Notes: generated from the letters alone by a model not told the origin. DNA of 64,000 nucleotides from Xanthocytophaga agilis (GCF_030068605.1 NZ_JASJOU010000020.1:1-64000); one strand, 5' to 3'. Shown: positions 18,001 to 27,406, counted from the stretch's first letter. Program-made: numbers and translations.

Positions 18001-18143
18001 TTTCTATAGAATGTGATTAGTCAAAGGTAATTCTTTCTCCACTTTCTAAGAAGCCTTACAAAATCACTTTACAAATCGACGACCAGTAGTAGATAGGTGA
18101 TTGTGTCTGAAAAAGTAGCCAGAGATAGCTTGGTAAATGTGTA

Positions 18144-18239
18144 TTGCGTTGTCTTTTTCTGACCGGATGAGTGATACAAAGATTGGGATTTGGAGAAGAC
18201 AAAACTGACCGTAGCTCGGATGATCCAATCTATGGTCAG
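18144..18239 (-). promoter_or_regulatory. Repeated promoter/operator block, copy 2
   Basis: 96 bp nearly identical to 13877-13974 and in the same orientation relative to a leftward gene. It contains TGACCGG, an AATCTTTG -7-like element on the minus strand, and the CTGACCGTAG / CTATGGTCAG dyad (one mismatch). Confidence 0.6.
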
Positions 18240-18901
18240 CGGGGTTTATTAATATCGTAGTTACAAATTAGCGAGTTAATTATTTAGTATAATAACCTTT
18301 AATAATACAGCATAAAATCACAGTATATTATAACCAAAAATGATACATCATGCAATAAAAGATAAAGATATTACAGTGTAAGAAATGAGGTGTAATTGCC
18401 AAGATATTACCATATATGATAATTAGTGTTAAGTTTTTGTTAAAATGAGTAGCACTCATATTATTGATTATAAGCATATTAACAACAAACAACACTTATC
18501 CTCAAGTTATCCACAATATTTTGTGGGTAATATCTTTAGGCTCACTTTTACCTTTGTAGTAGAAGTTAAGAGAAGTATTAATTAATTATAACCTTTACAG
18601 ATATGACTTAACAAAGACACTAAGGGAAGTATAGGTATCGGAGGTCGGAGTCCGATACCCTGTATTATTCTTCTTGCTGAGGAAGACCCACAGAATCATT
18701 AAGGAGAACCTGGAAGAAACCGTGATTGGCACCAAAGTAAATCTTCAATTTCGACATTTGCAATAACAATCAGGCAAAATCTTTCTTCTCTCCCTCAAGT
18801 TCGCTTTCGATTTGCCTATGCCTCTGTAAAGAAGGCAAGGAGGTTATGTACGCTTACATAAGTGTATTAGCATGCCTTACATTAACTAAAATTATCGTAC
18901 A
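18240..18901. other. AT-rich leader of the CBASS operon
   Basis: About 660 bp of strongly AT-rich DNA. Features seen: an imperfect palindrome at 18507-18531 holding TTATCCACA, which equals a consensus DnaA box, facing TTGTGGGTAA; and a 9-bp hairpin GGTATCGGA/TCCGATACC at 18634-18659. The CBASS promoter should be in here. No gene was found. Confidence 0.5.
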
Positions 18902-19996
18902 ATGTCAAACACAGTAACCGGACTCACAGATTTGAGTTCAGATGAAATCATATTACCTATTATTGAGAAAAAGCCTTTCAAAATCCTCTCTTTAGATGGC
19001 GGTGGAATTAAAGGACTTTATACTGCTCTTATTCTCCAACATCTTGAAGAAGCCTATGGAAATCCTATTGCAGATTATTTTGATCTGATAACAGGAACAT
19101 CTACAGGTGGATTAATGGCATTAGCTCTAACTTCAAAAGTACCTGCTGCCGAAATTGTTAACTTTTATAAAGCAGATGGGCCTAAGATCTTTCATCGTCA
19201 GTCTTTAGTGAAACGAGTATCTGGCAAGATCAAACAGATTCTGCATAAGGGAAAATATGATAATACAGTACTAAAAACTGCTATTGAAAATGTGCTTGGA
19301 ACTGATCGAAAAATGAAGGATGCTCATAATCTGTTATGCATTCCTGCATTTAACATTGGATGTGGTGGACCTATTGTATTTAAGTATCCACACAAGGAAG
19401 GTAACTATCATAGAGATGGTAATATCAAGATGGTTGATGTTGCTTTAGCAACAAGTGCAGCGCCAACATATTTTCCCATTCATACTATAGATCAGATGCA
19501 ATGTATTGATGGCGGTGTATGGCTTAATAATCCTGTGTTGGCAGGTATTTGTGAAGCTATAGATCATTTTGTTGTACAAGACAAGATTATCCATACAGGT
19601 GATAGGCACATTCAATTTGAAGAAATACAAGTTCTGTCAATTGCCTGTATTAATCCCCCTAGTGGTGAATCAATGAAAAGTAATCCTAAAAGGTCTTTCT
19701 TACAATGGGGTGGCGCACTTTCAAGTATTGGGATAACAGGACAAATGCAATTTTCAGATCATTTCTGTAAACGATTAGTCAACAATAAACTAGGTGGATA
19801 TTATCATCGGATTTGCTCTCCACAAGATTTATCTGCACAACATTGTAAAGATATTGATCTTGACTTGGCTACACCTAGAGCTATTGAGACACTATGTTTC
19901 TTTGGTAATAGAGTTGGATATGATTATAGAGCAGCTCAAAGCTACTTAGTAAATCCTTTCTTTGAAACCTTTAAAACGTATGTAACCAATGGCTAA
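18902..19996 (+). CDS. capV: Patatin-like phospholipase, CBASS effector (CapV-like)
   Basis: 364 residues. Patatin motifs are complete: the oxyanion loop DGGGIKG at 32-38, the nucleophile elbow GTSTGG with Ser67, and the catalytic Asp203 in CIDGGVW. There is no signal peptide, so it acts from the cytosol. In CBASS such lipases are switched on by the cyclic nucleotide from the neighbouring CD-NTase and degrade the inner membrane, killing the infected cell. The ORF overlaps the CD-NTase start by 8 nt, so the two are translationally coupled. The CapV role is inferred from this pairing, while the patatin assignment is direct. Confidence 0.9.
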   Translation: MSNTVTGLTDLSSDEIILPIIEKKPFKILSLDGGGIKGLYTALILQHLEEAYGNPIADYFDLITGTSTGGLMALALTSKVPAAEIVNFYKADGPKIFHRQSLVKRVSGKIKQILHKGKYDNTVLKTAIENVLGTDRKMKDAHNLLCIPAFNIGCGGPIVFKYPHKEGNYHRDGNIKMVDVALATSAAPTYFPIHTIDQMQCIDGGVWLNNPVLAGICEAIDHFVVQDKIIHTGDRHIQFEEIQVLSIACINPPSGESMKSNPKRSFLQWGGALSSIGITGQMQFSDHFCKRLVNNKLGGYYHRICSPQDLSAQHCKDIDLDLATPRAIETLCFFGNRVGYDYRAAQSYLVNPFFETFKTYVTNG

Positions 19997-21422
19997 TCTT
20001 CATACACTTTTTGAAATATTCCATAATAATATTTCTATCTGCCCTTCCAAAAAGCAGAAAATGATGACTTCAAAAAATGCGATCAGAAAACTAATCAAAG
20101 AAACATTTGAAGAATTACATTCTGAATATAAGCCATATTTTTATATTCAGGGATCGTACAAACATGGTTCAAGTACAAGGACAGAAGATGATTGGTGTGA
20201 TTTAGATGATGGAGTTTATTTCCTTTGTACTCCAGATGTAACCCCAACAACTCTTCAGAAATGGATACTGGAGGCGGTAGATGGCCACACTTCATTCAAA
20301 GTAGAACACAGAAAAAAATGTATTCGGGTTATTTTCTCAGCAAAATATCACATAGATATTCCAGTATACTATCTAGCTCCTGGAGATGAACACCCTTATC
20401 TTGCTGTAAAAAATGAAGGATGGATAAAAAGTGATCCAAAAGAGTTTGTTGAATGGCTCAAAGGAAAGAAGGACAAAAAAGGTCAACTAGTCCGTATAAT
20501 CAAATATCTTAAAGCCTGGTGTGATTATCAATCTTTTAAAATGCCTAGCGGACTTTGTATGAGTGTCTTAGCCGCAAATCATATTTGCTACAATAAGCGA
20601 GATGACTTGGCATTATTAAACACGCTTAAAGCTATTCAGGAGGAGGTAGATGATCAAAAGTTCTTAGGTGCGTACTGGCAATGTAAAATGCCCACCACTC
20701 CTAAAGATGATTTATTCGAAAAGTATACTGAGACGGTCAAAAAAAACTTTCTCCAAGCACTTGATGATTTGATTGAGGACGGAGAAGAAGCTATCTCTAC
20801 TAAATCTGAAGAAGAGGCGGTTGATTTATGGGCAGAGAATTTAGGAACCAGATTTCCAGAGATAGAAATAAAAGAAAAACTGGAAAGCCTACGACAGAAC
20901 AGCCAAATTATTTCATCAGGTATAGCTTATACCTCTTCTGACTTTAAAGTTGGTGTTCAATCTATAGGCGTTAAAAATCAACCTCATCAATTTTTCAGAT
21001 CAGCAGGACATGCATTGCCAAAAGCAGAACATATAAATGCCATTGAACAATATAGTTTGATCAGGCAAAAAATATTTCTGATAGCAAGCTTTCCTGCCTT
21101 TCAATGTATAATCAAAGGCAATAAGCTAATCTGCAAAGCAATAATTAAGCCTTTGAACTTCTACCAATCTTATCAGATACGAATTGAGTACCAAGCAGGT
21201 TATACTCCCAAAGTATTCATAGAAGATCCTTTGATTGAGTATAATTCAGAGATACATGTTCATGCAGATAATAGCCTTTGTCTTCATCACCCAAGTGATC
21301 TAGACTGGAAATTACCAACCAAAATCTCAGAGTGGATTGTTCCTTGGATTGTAGAATGGTTAGTTTTTTATGAATTATGGAAATTAACTGGTAAATGGGA
21401 AGGCCGAGAATATATTCACTAA
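19989..21422 (+). CDS. CD-NTase (cGAS/DncV-like cyclase) fused to a C-terminal E2-like domain
   Basis: 477 residues in two parts. Residues 1-340 form a CD-NTase: GS at 55-56 in IQGSYKHGSSTRT, metal-binding acids around Asp71/Asp73 in CDLDDG, the third acid Asp123 in YHIDIPV, and the helical spine after it. Residues about 350-477 match the E2-like protein of type II short CBASS: HVHADNSLCLHHP with candidate catalytic Cys431, then WIVPWIVEWLVFYELW and TGKWEG. In known type II-C systems cyclase and E2 are separate genes, and E2 links to the cyclase C-terminus. Here one chain carries both. The start overlaps the patatin gene by 8 nt, and a perfect hairpin terminator follows. The cyclase call is firm and the E2 call is strong but made by motif memory. 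Confidence 0.85.
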   Translation: MANLHTLFEIFHNNISICPSKKQKMMTSKNAIRKLIKETFEELHSEYKPYFYIQGSYKHGSSTRTEDDWCDLDDGVYFLCTPDVTPTTLQKWILEAVDGHTSFKVEHRKKCIRVIFSAKYHIDIPVYYLAPGDEHPYLAVKNEGWIKSDPKEFVEWLKGKKDKKGQLVRIIKYLKAWCDYQSFKMPSGLCMSVLAANHICYNKRDDLALLNTLKAIQEEVDDQKFLGAYWQCKMPTTPKDDLFEKYTETVKKNFLQALDDLIEDGEEAISTKSEEEAVDLWAENLGTRFPEIEIKEKLESLRQNSQIISSGIAYTSSDFKVGVQSIGVKNQPHQFFRSAGHALPKAEHINAIEQYSLIRQKIFLIASFPAFQCIIKGNKLICKAIIKPLNFYQSYQIRIEYQAGYTPKVFIEDPLIEYNSEIHVHADNSLCLHHPSDLDWKLPTKISEWIVPWIVEWLVFYELWKLTGKWEGREYIH

Positions 21423-21437
21423 TCAGGTAATTCAGAC

Positions 21438-21468
21438 AAAACAGCTACCAAACTCAGGTAGCTGTTTT
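21438..21468. terminator. Terminator of the CBASS operon
   Basis: A perfect 12-bp stem (AAAACAGCTACC and complement) with a 7-nt loop, so the 3' arm ends in TTTT. It lies 16 nt after the cyclase stop codon. Confidence 0.85.
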
Positions 21469-21504
21469 ATAATTGATAACAATCTAAATCTCATCAGAAA
21501 AGGC

Positions 21505-21590
21505 TTGCTTTTACTACTCTCGTACAGACTTCTCATCTTCTGTAAAGAATCAATACATATTGACCTGATAAGGTAACATGAGAGCTAGGA
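21505..21590 (-). pseudogene. Eroded 3' end of an XRE regulator gene (copy D)
   Basis: Read leftwards, the DNA encodes LPYQVNMY, a stop, then FFTEDEKSV. This aligns with ATYQANVHWLFTGVGEPV of the intact XRE protein at 29231-29497. It is the most decayed of three such remnants. Confidence 0.55.
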
Positions 21591-21655
21591 ACAATCATTT
21601 CTATTACTTCCTGAAAAGAAAGTCCTGTATATTGCCAGGAAAAAATCATTGCCCA

Positions 21656-22906
21656 ATGGATAAACTAACAGACAAGGAAAATATACTGAGGCTGCTACGA
21701 TCTCGGGATCAAGGTAACATCGAACTCGGATTAGCATTGGCAGAATCAACGTCTACAGATATTCAATCGTTTGTTGGGGATATTAACCAATTGTATCAGG
21801 CTAAGCATGGGTTTTCAAAAGCAGACTTAGCTGAAAAGATAGTAGATATCTATACTATGGAAGAATTTACGATCCATAAAAACGTGGTTCTTGTAGAGGA
21901 ATTCTGGAACCTGGATCAACTGATTACTCTACATATATCTGCTCTAATAGAGAGATTGCCCATTGAATTTACCAGCTTTCCTAAGCTAAAAGAATTGGAT
22001 ATTCCAGATAACCATCTGACTTGTTTGCCTTCCGAAATAGGTAATATGGTTGGCTTAACAACCTTACGTCTGAATAATAACAAACTAACTACGCTACCTC
22101 CTGAAATTGGTAAACTTAGGAATTTGGAAAACTTGATTTTGGATGAAAACCAGATTTCCAGCCTACCTGGAGAAGTAGCCAGTCTGACACAACTGCGTTG
22201 TTTGAGTTTGGGAAGAAATGGGATGACCGAATTGCCCCTGGAAGTAACTGAAATCATTAATCTGGAGCGATTGTATATAGAGGAAAACCAATTGAAGACA
22301 TTGCCTTCTCAGATTGGGAACCTGGCTTATCTTAAAGAATTTGATCTAACCCACAACCCCCTGGAATCATTACCAGAAGAGATTGGACACTTAACCAATC
22401 TTACAGAATTACTCCTAAGATACAACAAACTACAATCGATCCCTCGTACTATTGGTAATCTGACCTCATTAAGAAGATTGAATGTAAACAATAGTCAACT
22501 TACCCATTTGCCTGATGAAATTTGCGACTTACCCAATCTCACGGAATTGGATATAGACTACAATGAACTTACAAGCCTTCCTGACGAAATAGGTAATTTA
22601 TCCAATTTAACAGAGTTCTACGTTACACACAATAAACTTACCAGTTTACCGGATGAAGTTGCTCAAATGATCAACCTTGAAATAGTAGATTTAGAAGACA
22701 ACCAGTTTTCAGAATTTCCAATGGCAGTTCTGGAGCTAAGTAACTTAAAGGCTTTACGATTAAATAAAAATCCATTGAAAACCATTCCATCTGAAATCTC
22801 CAGGCTTCAATCACTCAAAGAGTTAAATTTATTCGATACATTACTAGATAAAGAGACAAAGGCGAATGTTAAAACATGGTTGCCTAATTGCCAGATTTAT
22901 TTTTAG
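21656..22906 (+). CDS. Leucine-rich repeat protein
   Basis: 416 residues from ATG 21656 (an upstream in-frame ATG at 21578 would overlap the XRE remnant and is less likely). Residues about 1-85 form a helical N-terminal cap. From there to the end run about 13 leucine-rich repeats of 23 residues with the pattern LxxLxLxxNxLxxLPxEIGxL, the bacterial LRR type common in Cytophagales. There is no signal peptide, so the protein is probably cytosolic and used for protein binding. It follows the CBASS operon by 230 bp but has its own promoter space, and an XRE remnant lies between. A defence role is possible by location only. Confidence 0.85.
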   Translation: MDKLTDKENILRLLRSRDQGNIELGLALAESTSTDIQSFVGDINQLYQAKHGFSKADLAEKIVDIYTMEEFTIHKNVVLVEEFWNLDQLITLHISALIERLPIEFTSFPKLKELDIPDNHLTCLPSEIGNMVGLTTLRLNNNKLTTLPPEIGKLRNLENLILDENQISSLPGEVASLTQLRCLSLGRNGMTELPLEVTEIINLERLYIEENQLKTLPSQIGNLAYLKEFDLTHNPLESLPEEIGHLTNLTELLLRYNKLQSIPRTIGNLTSLRRLNVNNSQLTHLPDEICDLPNLTELDIDYNELTSLPDEIGNLSNLTEFYVTHNKLTSLPDEVAQMINLEIVDLEDNQFSEFPMAVLELSNLKALRLNKNPLKTIPSEISRLQSLKELNLFDTLLDKETKANVKTWLPNCQIYF

Positions 22907-22908
22907 CT

Positions 22909-22942
22909 ATGAAGGTCAACCTGTTAGAAGGGTGGCCTTCAT
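22909..22942 (+). terminator. Hairpin after the LRR gene
   Basis: A 9-bp stem ATGAAGGTC / GGCCTTCAT (one G-U pair) begins immediately after the stop codon, followed by an AT-rich run. Confidence 0.55.
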
Positions 22943-22959
22943 AATTTATTCTTTACTTC

Positions 22960-23030
22960 ACTACTGACTCCCCACTCTGTTAAAGAACCAATACATATTA
23001 TCCTGAAAGTGGCATGTAGGCACTAGAAGA
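22960..23030 (-). pseudogene. Eroded 3' end of an XRE regulator gene (copy C)
   Basis: The minus strand reads CHFQDNMYWFFNRVGSQ then a stop, matching HATYQANVHWLFTGVGEPV at the C-terminus of the intact XRE protein. Only the last ~25 codons are recognisable. Confidence 0.6.
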
Positions 23031-23173
23031 AGAAAAAAAGGTAGCATAAAAATTTACCTCATTCTGATTTACAGCCACTTGTGTAATCAAACTTTTGAAA
23101 GATCAATTCCTTCTTCTGATAGGAGAATTACACAATTTGACAGCAGTTATTTTGTTTTATTTATTTCTATATA

Positions 23174-23662
23174 TTGGCAGCAAATACCGGACAAATAGTT
23201 ATATCTAATTGTTTATTGGTAGAGCAAACTGAATATAAAGTGAGATTTGGAACAAAGGTTTTGATTGTAATCTGCTTCGTCCTTTTTTTAGGCTGTGGAT
23301 ATTATTTCGGCTCTTACTATCATCAGAACGTAAAGCGTCACAAACAAATGTATTGTTATGAGACTTTTTCGGGACCGATTAACTCAGCTTTAATTGTAGA
23401 TGATGTAAGTGATGGAAAAGAGTTGATTGCCTACTATAAATTGGTAGAACAAGGTAAAAATCCAATAATTAACTTCAGGATACAAGGCTTACCAACTGAT
23501 GAACCTGTTTATATAATGGGTTATATAGGTGAAGATTCGTCTCTGGTAGATGTAGTTAACTACTGGAACGGAGGAGGCAAGTCAAGACAATGGTATCTGA
23601 GAGGCTATGTATACAGAGCCACTTTACACGAACAACCTCCCCGGCAAATTAAATCAGATTAA
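23174..23662 (+). CDS. Single-pass membrane hypothetical protein
   Basis: Up to 162 residues. The frame has no ATG before residue 59, so the start shown is a TTG (another TTG lies at 23216), and the true start is uncertain or the N-terminus is lost. One membrane helix at about 28-46 (VLIVICFVLFLGCGYYFG) is followed by a soluble domain of about 110 residues without a recognised motif. It lies between two XRE remnants in the AT-rich accessory region. Confidence 0.5.
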   Translation: MAANTGQIVISNCLLVEQTEYKVRFGTKVLIVICFVLFLGCGYYFGSYYHQNVKRHKQMYCYETFSGPINSALIVDDVSDGKELIAYYKLVEQGKNPIINFRIQGLPTDEPVYIMGYIGEDSSLVDVVNYWNGGGKSRQWYLRGYVYRATLHEQPPRQIKSD

Positions 23663-23759
23663 AACTATCTCTATTCTTACTTTGCCATCAATCTATCTAC
23701 TTTGATTCAATAAACACAAGGCAAATTGCACAACTATCTACTCTACAAAGCAAATTAAA

Positions 23760-24716
23760 ATGAAAAGTCTATCCCTTATTATATTCTTATTTCTAATAAT
23801 ATTTCACGCACGTTCTCAGGAATATGAATTTGATATACATCGTAAAAAATTGTCCGATGTAATCAAACTGGAACAAACACTTGGAAGCGAACCCAGCAAA
23901 ACCAACTATAAACATATGCTACCAGCGGGAGTAGCACAACCCATTCTTTTTACAAGAAAGCAACATAACATACCTGATTTACAAGTCCTGTATTTTTACT
24001 ATGAAAAGGACTCTACTTTCTATTCTATAGTATATGAGTGGGATGAAAGTAATAAAACAGGATATCTGGAAAACAACAAGAAGAGTCAGGAATTCATGAA
24101 AAACCTGATTCAAAAGTATAATGATCTTGAGAAACTTATCTCAAAAGAGTTTGGACAGAGTAAGAGCGAAGGAAAACTAAGTCCTTTATCAAAAAGTGAA
24201 AAAGAGGGTGGATTGACAAAACGTGATGTCTGGAATCCTGATGATAGTACGGAAATAGAGCTAACCACAGTTATTTCCAACTATTATGAGAAGAAAAATA
24301 TGGTTACCACCAATCCATCTCATAGGATCAGACTCTATGTTAGAAATACCCAGCAGAAACTAACTCCTTCACCTAAATTGTCTCAAGGCAAAATTGATTC
24401 ACTAACTCTGGTTGCCCGCAGCCTGTTTCAAACACTTGCCAACAAAAATTTTGAACAGGCCTAGTCATTTCTTTCTGAGCTTGTAGTGGATAAAGTAACC
24501 AGTCAACAACTTGAGATGCTTTCCAATAGTGCCGATTTTACCAAAACATTCGAAGTATACTTTAGTGGTGTACAAATAGGACTTGATGGAACTTCTTTCA
24601 CCATGTTACAATACAAGGATACTCTTGATTCAAATAACCCACCAAAACTATTAATAAAGGTTGTGTTTGATAGCAAAGGCAAAATAGCAGGAATCCAGCC
24701 ATTGAAAAGAGTCTGA
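23760..24716 (+). pseudogene. Secreted hypothetical protein interrupted by an in-frame TAG
   Basis: The frame opens at ATG 23760 with a signal peptide (LIIFLFLIIFHARSQ) and reads 234 codons to TAG at 24462-24464. Without any shift the same frame goes on for 83 more codons to TGA at 24714-24716. The residues around the stop (NKNFEQA, stop, SFLSELVVDKVTS) read as one helix, so this was a single gene of about 318 codons, probably with a CAG or similar codon changed to TAG. The family is not recognised. The 3' part has the look of a DUF3887-type fold (FEVYFSGVQIGLDG...), which is tentative. Confidence 0.6.
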
Positions 24717-24807
24717 CTTATTAATCGGATTAAGAGTAAGCGTCTATCACTGATCAATGAGTGTAGATTTAGCTGAAAGTTATCAAACCTAATTCCTCTT
24801 CATTCAT

Positions 24808-24843
24808 CACACCCTTGCCGATAAAAGTACCAGCAAGGGTGTG
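24808..24843. terminator. Perfect 11-bp hairpin
   Basis: CACACCCTTGC and its complement around a 14-nt loop, about 90 nt after the preceding gene. There is no strong T tract, so a terminator role is likely but not certain. Confidence 0.5.
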
Positions 24844-24954
24844 AGAAAATACCTGGGTTGAATCCCACAAACTGGACTAACCACAATGCCTATATAATCC
24901 CTAATGTGTTCCCAAGAATAATGGCAAACATTCTGTGAGTTCATATAAGTTCTT

Positions 24955-25036
24955 CTCACCTCACTACCGCCCCCATTTCTGTAAAGAGCCAATGCCCATT
25001 AGCATGATAGATGGCATGCAGGCACCAGAGAAAGAA
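24955..25036 (-). pseudogene. Eroded 3' end of an XRE regulator gene (copy B)
   Basis: The minus strand encodes FLWCLHAIYHANGHWLFTE then MGAVVR and a stop. This matches FPWCLHATYQANVHWLFTG of the intact XRE protein at 29231-29497, and it is the best preserved of the three remnants. Confidence 0.7.
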
Positions 25037-25088
25037 ACTACATACACAATTTCAATTCAGCATAGTGCTATCTGATCAACTACATATC

Positions 25089-25997
25089 TCAATTCAACTT
25101 TCTATACTCTTGTGGTGTCATTCCGGTTTTGCTTTTGAATAAGCGACTAAAGTAATGGGGATAGTTGAATCCTAGGCTATAGGCGATTCCACTAACGGGT
25201 TCGGTCTCACTCAACAATAATGTTTTCGCTTTTTCAATGATAAAGTTATTGATTTGATCTTTGGCACTGTATCCGGTTTCTTTTTTCAAAAGATCACTCA
25301 AATAATTCCCCGAAAGATGAATCTTATCTGAAAAATACTCGATTGTGGGTATCCCCATTTCGGTAAACTTTCCCCCTTTGTAATAGCTGTTCAATAGGGA
25401 ATGAAATTGGCTGATCACATCCGAATTTTGTGCGGAACGAGTGTTAAATTGTCGTTCGTAGTACCGTTTTGATAAATTTAACAACAATTCCAACGAGGAA
25501 CAGATAACCGTTTGGCTATGATTGTCGATACGCTCCAAAATTTCCCGTTGAATCAGGCTCATACAATCCGTAATTGTTTTTTGTTCTGCATCTGATAAAT
25601 GCAAGGCCTCATGCACATCATAGGAAAAGAACCGGTAGTTTTCGATGGCTTGTCCCAGTGAAGTGTTTCGAATTAAATCGGAATGAAAAAATAACATCCA
25701 TCCCTGAATCTCATTCAGCTCTTGCGCTTTCATTACAGACTGCACCTGATTGGGAGCCGTAAAAATCAAGACACCTTCATGAAAGTCATACGAGTTTCTT
25801 CCATACTGCAACCCACAACTTTTATCTTTCAACGCAATGGAATACAATTCAGAGGTATATTTTACACCTACAAATCTTGCCGGAATTTCCCATTTTGACA
25901 CATCGATGATGCTGATCAAGGGATGGGTTGGTTTGTCAAATCCAAATACCTCATGCAACTGGCTGATGGATCGTATGTTTTGAATTTCCTGATTCAT
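25089..25997 (-). CDS. AraC family transcriptional regulator
   Basis: 302 residues. The N-terminal 190 residues are a cupin-like sensing domain (ALKDKSCGLQYGRNSYDFHEG, FFHSDLIRNTSLGQAI). The C-terminal ~100 residues hold the double helix-turn-helix: SGNYLSDLLKKETGYSAKDQI, then SEVAYSLGF-type text here as SGIAYSLGFNYPHYFSRLFKSKTGMTPQEYRKLN. It starts 22 nt after the SDR stop on the same strand, so the two form an operon, and the regulator probably controls it. The paralogue at 54753-55676 has the same layout. Confidence 0.92.
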   Translation of the reverse strand: MNQEIQNIRSISQLHEVFGFDKPTHPLISIIDVSKWEIPARFVGVKYTSELYSIALKDKSCGLQYGRNSYDFHEGVLIFTAPNQVQSVMKAQELNEIQGWMLFFHSDLIRNTSLGQAIENYRFFSYDVHEALHLSDAEQKTITDCMSLIQREILERIDNHSQTVICSSLELLLNLSKRYYERQFNTRSAQNSDVISQFHSLLNSYYKGGKFTEMGIPTIEYFSDKIHLSGNYLSDLLKKETGYSAKDQINNFIIEKAKTLLLSETEPVSGIAYSLGFNYPHYFSRLFKSKTGMTPQEYRKLN

Positions 25998-26019
25998 TTT
26001 TTCTGAATGCTATTGGTTT

Positions 26020-26838
26020 TTAGTTAACCTGGCTCATGATCATTCTGTCAAAAAATCTATCTCCAAACCATTTTCGGATAGCGATGGCAGGTTTTGCCAT
26101 ATAGCCTTTTACATACCGGGTTTTTGGTTTTTTGTCGGTTGCTGCTTTGGCAATGGTTTTGCCCAAAATTTCTACATCCGTTAATTGGTCTCCACTATAC
26201 GTTTTCCTGGTAACCTGTGCAGCCTTATTGGCAAAGTCTGCATACGCACCCTTTCCGGAAGTTTTCTCCAGGTTATCAGCCGCAATGATTCCCCAGGGTG
26301 TTTTTATCCCTCCGGGTTCTACTATTACCACATCAATTCCAAATGCTTTCACTTCCAGTCGTAAACAGTCACTCCAACCTTCTACGGCATGTTTGGTCGC
26401 ATGATACCAGGCACCCATCGGAGTATAGATTTTACCTCCCATGGAAGAGATATTGACAATTCTTCCATAGCGATGTTTGCGCATACTGGGCAATACCAAT
26501 TGTGTCAGTCTGGCCATACCAAACAAGTTTACTTCAAACTGTCTGCGGGCTTCCTCAAGCGGCACATCCTCTACGGCTCCATACGAACCATAGCCGGCAT
26601 TGTTTATCAAAATGTCTATTCTACCTTCCTTTTTCAGGATAGTGTCTACAGCCTTGACGATTGAATCTTCGTTGGTCAAATCTAACGAAACTATCCCTAT
26701 TCCTTTTTCTTTCAGATCATTCATTTCTTCCATCCGTCTGGCGGCTCCATATACGATATATCCTTGACTATGAAGTATGTGGGCGGTAGATTTGCCCATA
26801 CCTGAACTTGCTCCGGTAATTAATGCTACTTTTTGCAT
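26020..26838 (-). CDS. SDR family oxidoreductase
   Basis: 272 residues, classical SDR: TGASSGMG near residues 8-15, NNAGYG near 82-87, a catalytic Ser in NISSMGG and the YHATKHA Tyr-Lys pair. The C-terminal extension (about 190-272) is typical of retinol-dehydrogenase-like SDRs in Bacteroidota. It is transcribed together with the AraC regulator behind it. The substrate is unknown. The beginning (ALITGASSGMGKSTA) fixes the start at 26838. Confidence 0.92.
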   Translation of the reverse strand: MQKVALITGASSGMGKSTAHILHSQGYIVYGAARRMEEMNDLKEKGIGIVSLDLTNEDSIVKAVDTILKKEGRIDILINNAGYGSYGAVEDVPLEEARRQFEVNLFGMARLTQLVLPSMRKHRYGRIVNISSMGGKIYTPMGAWYHATKHAVEGWSDCLRLEVKAFGIDVVIVEPGGIKTPWGIIAADNLEKTSGKGAYADFANKAAQVTRKTYSGDQLTDVEILGKTIAKAATDKKPKTRYVKGYMAKPAIAIRKWFGDRFFDRMIMSQVN

Positions 26839-26963
26839 GATTTCTACATTTTAATTAGTGTGATGAATTATTTACACTACAAAGGTAGATCAACCTGCTG
26901 GCTTGCATTAACACACGATCAGGAAGGTATAACACAAATTACAGAAAGATATAATAACACAAT

Positions 26964-27302
26964 ATGACTTCTAATAATAGCAAAGGGCCTATTCTGTTAC
27001 TTTCCGGCCAGGATGATCAGCGGTGGCCCTCGGAACGGATGGCCATCTTAATTGAAGGCTGGTTGAAGGATAAAAATTATCCTTACGAAGTCCGCAATGT
27101 CATTTACCCAGATGCTGGACACTGGCTACTTTCCTTTAAGGACTCTTATCCCATCATTGCCAGTAGTTTTTTCCGTAATGGAGGCATGAATATTAATGGC
27201 AAACACTATCAGTTTGAGAACGGAGGTACTGCCTGGGGTACGATGGTTGCTCGAAGAAACGCAAGAAAAGAAACCCTTCAATTCTTAAAGCAGTTTAAGT
27301 AA
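26964..27302 (+). pseudogene. Alpha/beta hydrolase (BAAT C-terminal-like) fragment
   Basis: 112 codons matching only the end of acyl-CoA thioesterase/BAAT-type hydrolases: GPILLLSGQDDQRWPSERMA carries the catalytic Asp, and IYPDAGHWL carries the catalytic His. The nucleophile elbow with Ser and the whole N-terminal part are missing, so it cannot be active alone. It is read as a truncated remnant. Some annotation would call it a hydrolase gene. Confidence 0.7.
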
Positions 27303-27406
27303 AACTCTTTCATTGTACTGCTCCCAACACCTGGATTCATTTGGCCATGTACAGGAGCAGACAGATACTTTTCTTTACGTAAATAAATTCATTAGACAAA
27401 AAAAGC

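Noticed and set aside
18508-18516. Chromosomal replication origin, because of a perfect DnaA box
   Set aside because: Only one good box and one weak inverted partner, with no dnaA, dnaN or box cluster. More likely a chance or regulatory palindrome.
26964-27302. Intact hydrolase gene
   Set aside because: The Ser-containing half of the fold is missing. Only the Asp and His end remains.
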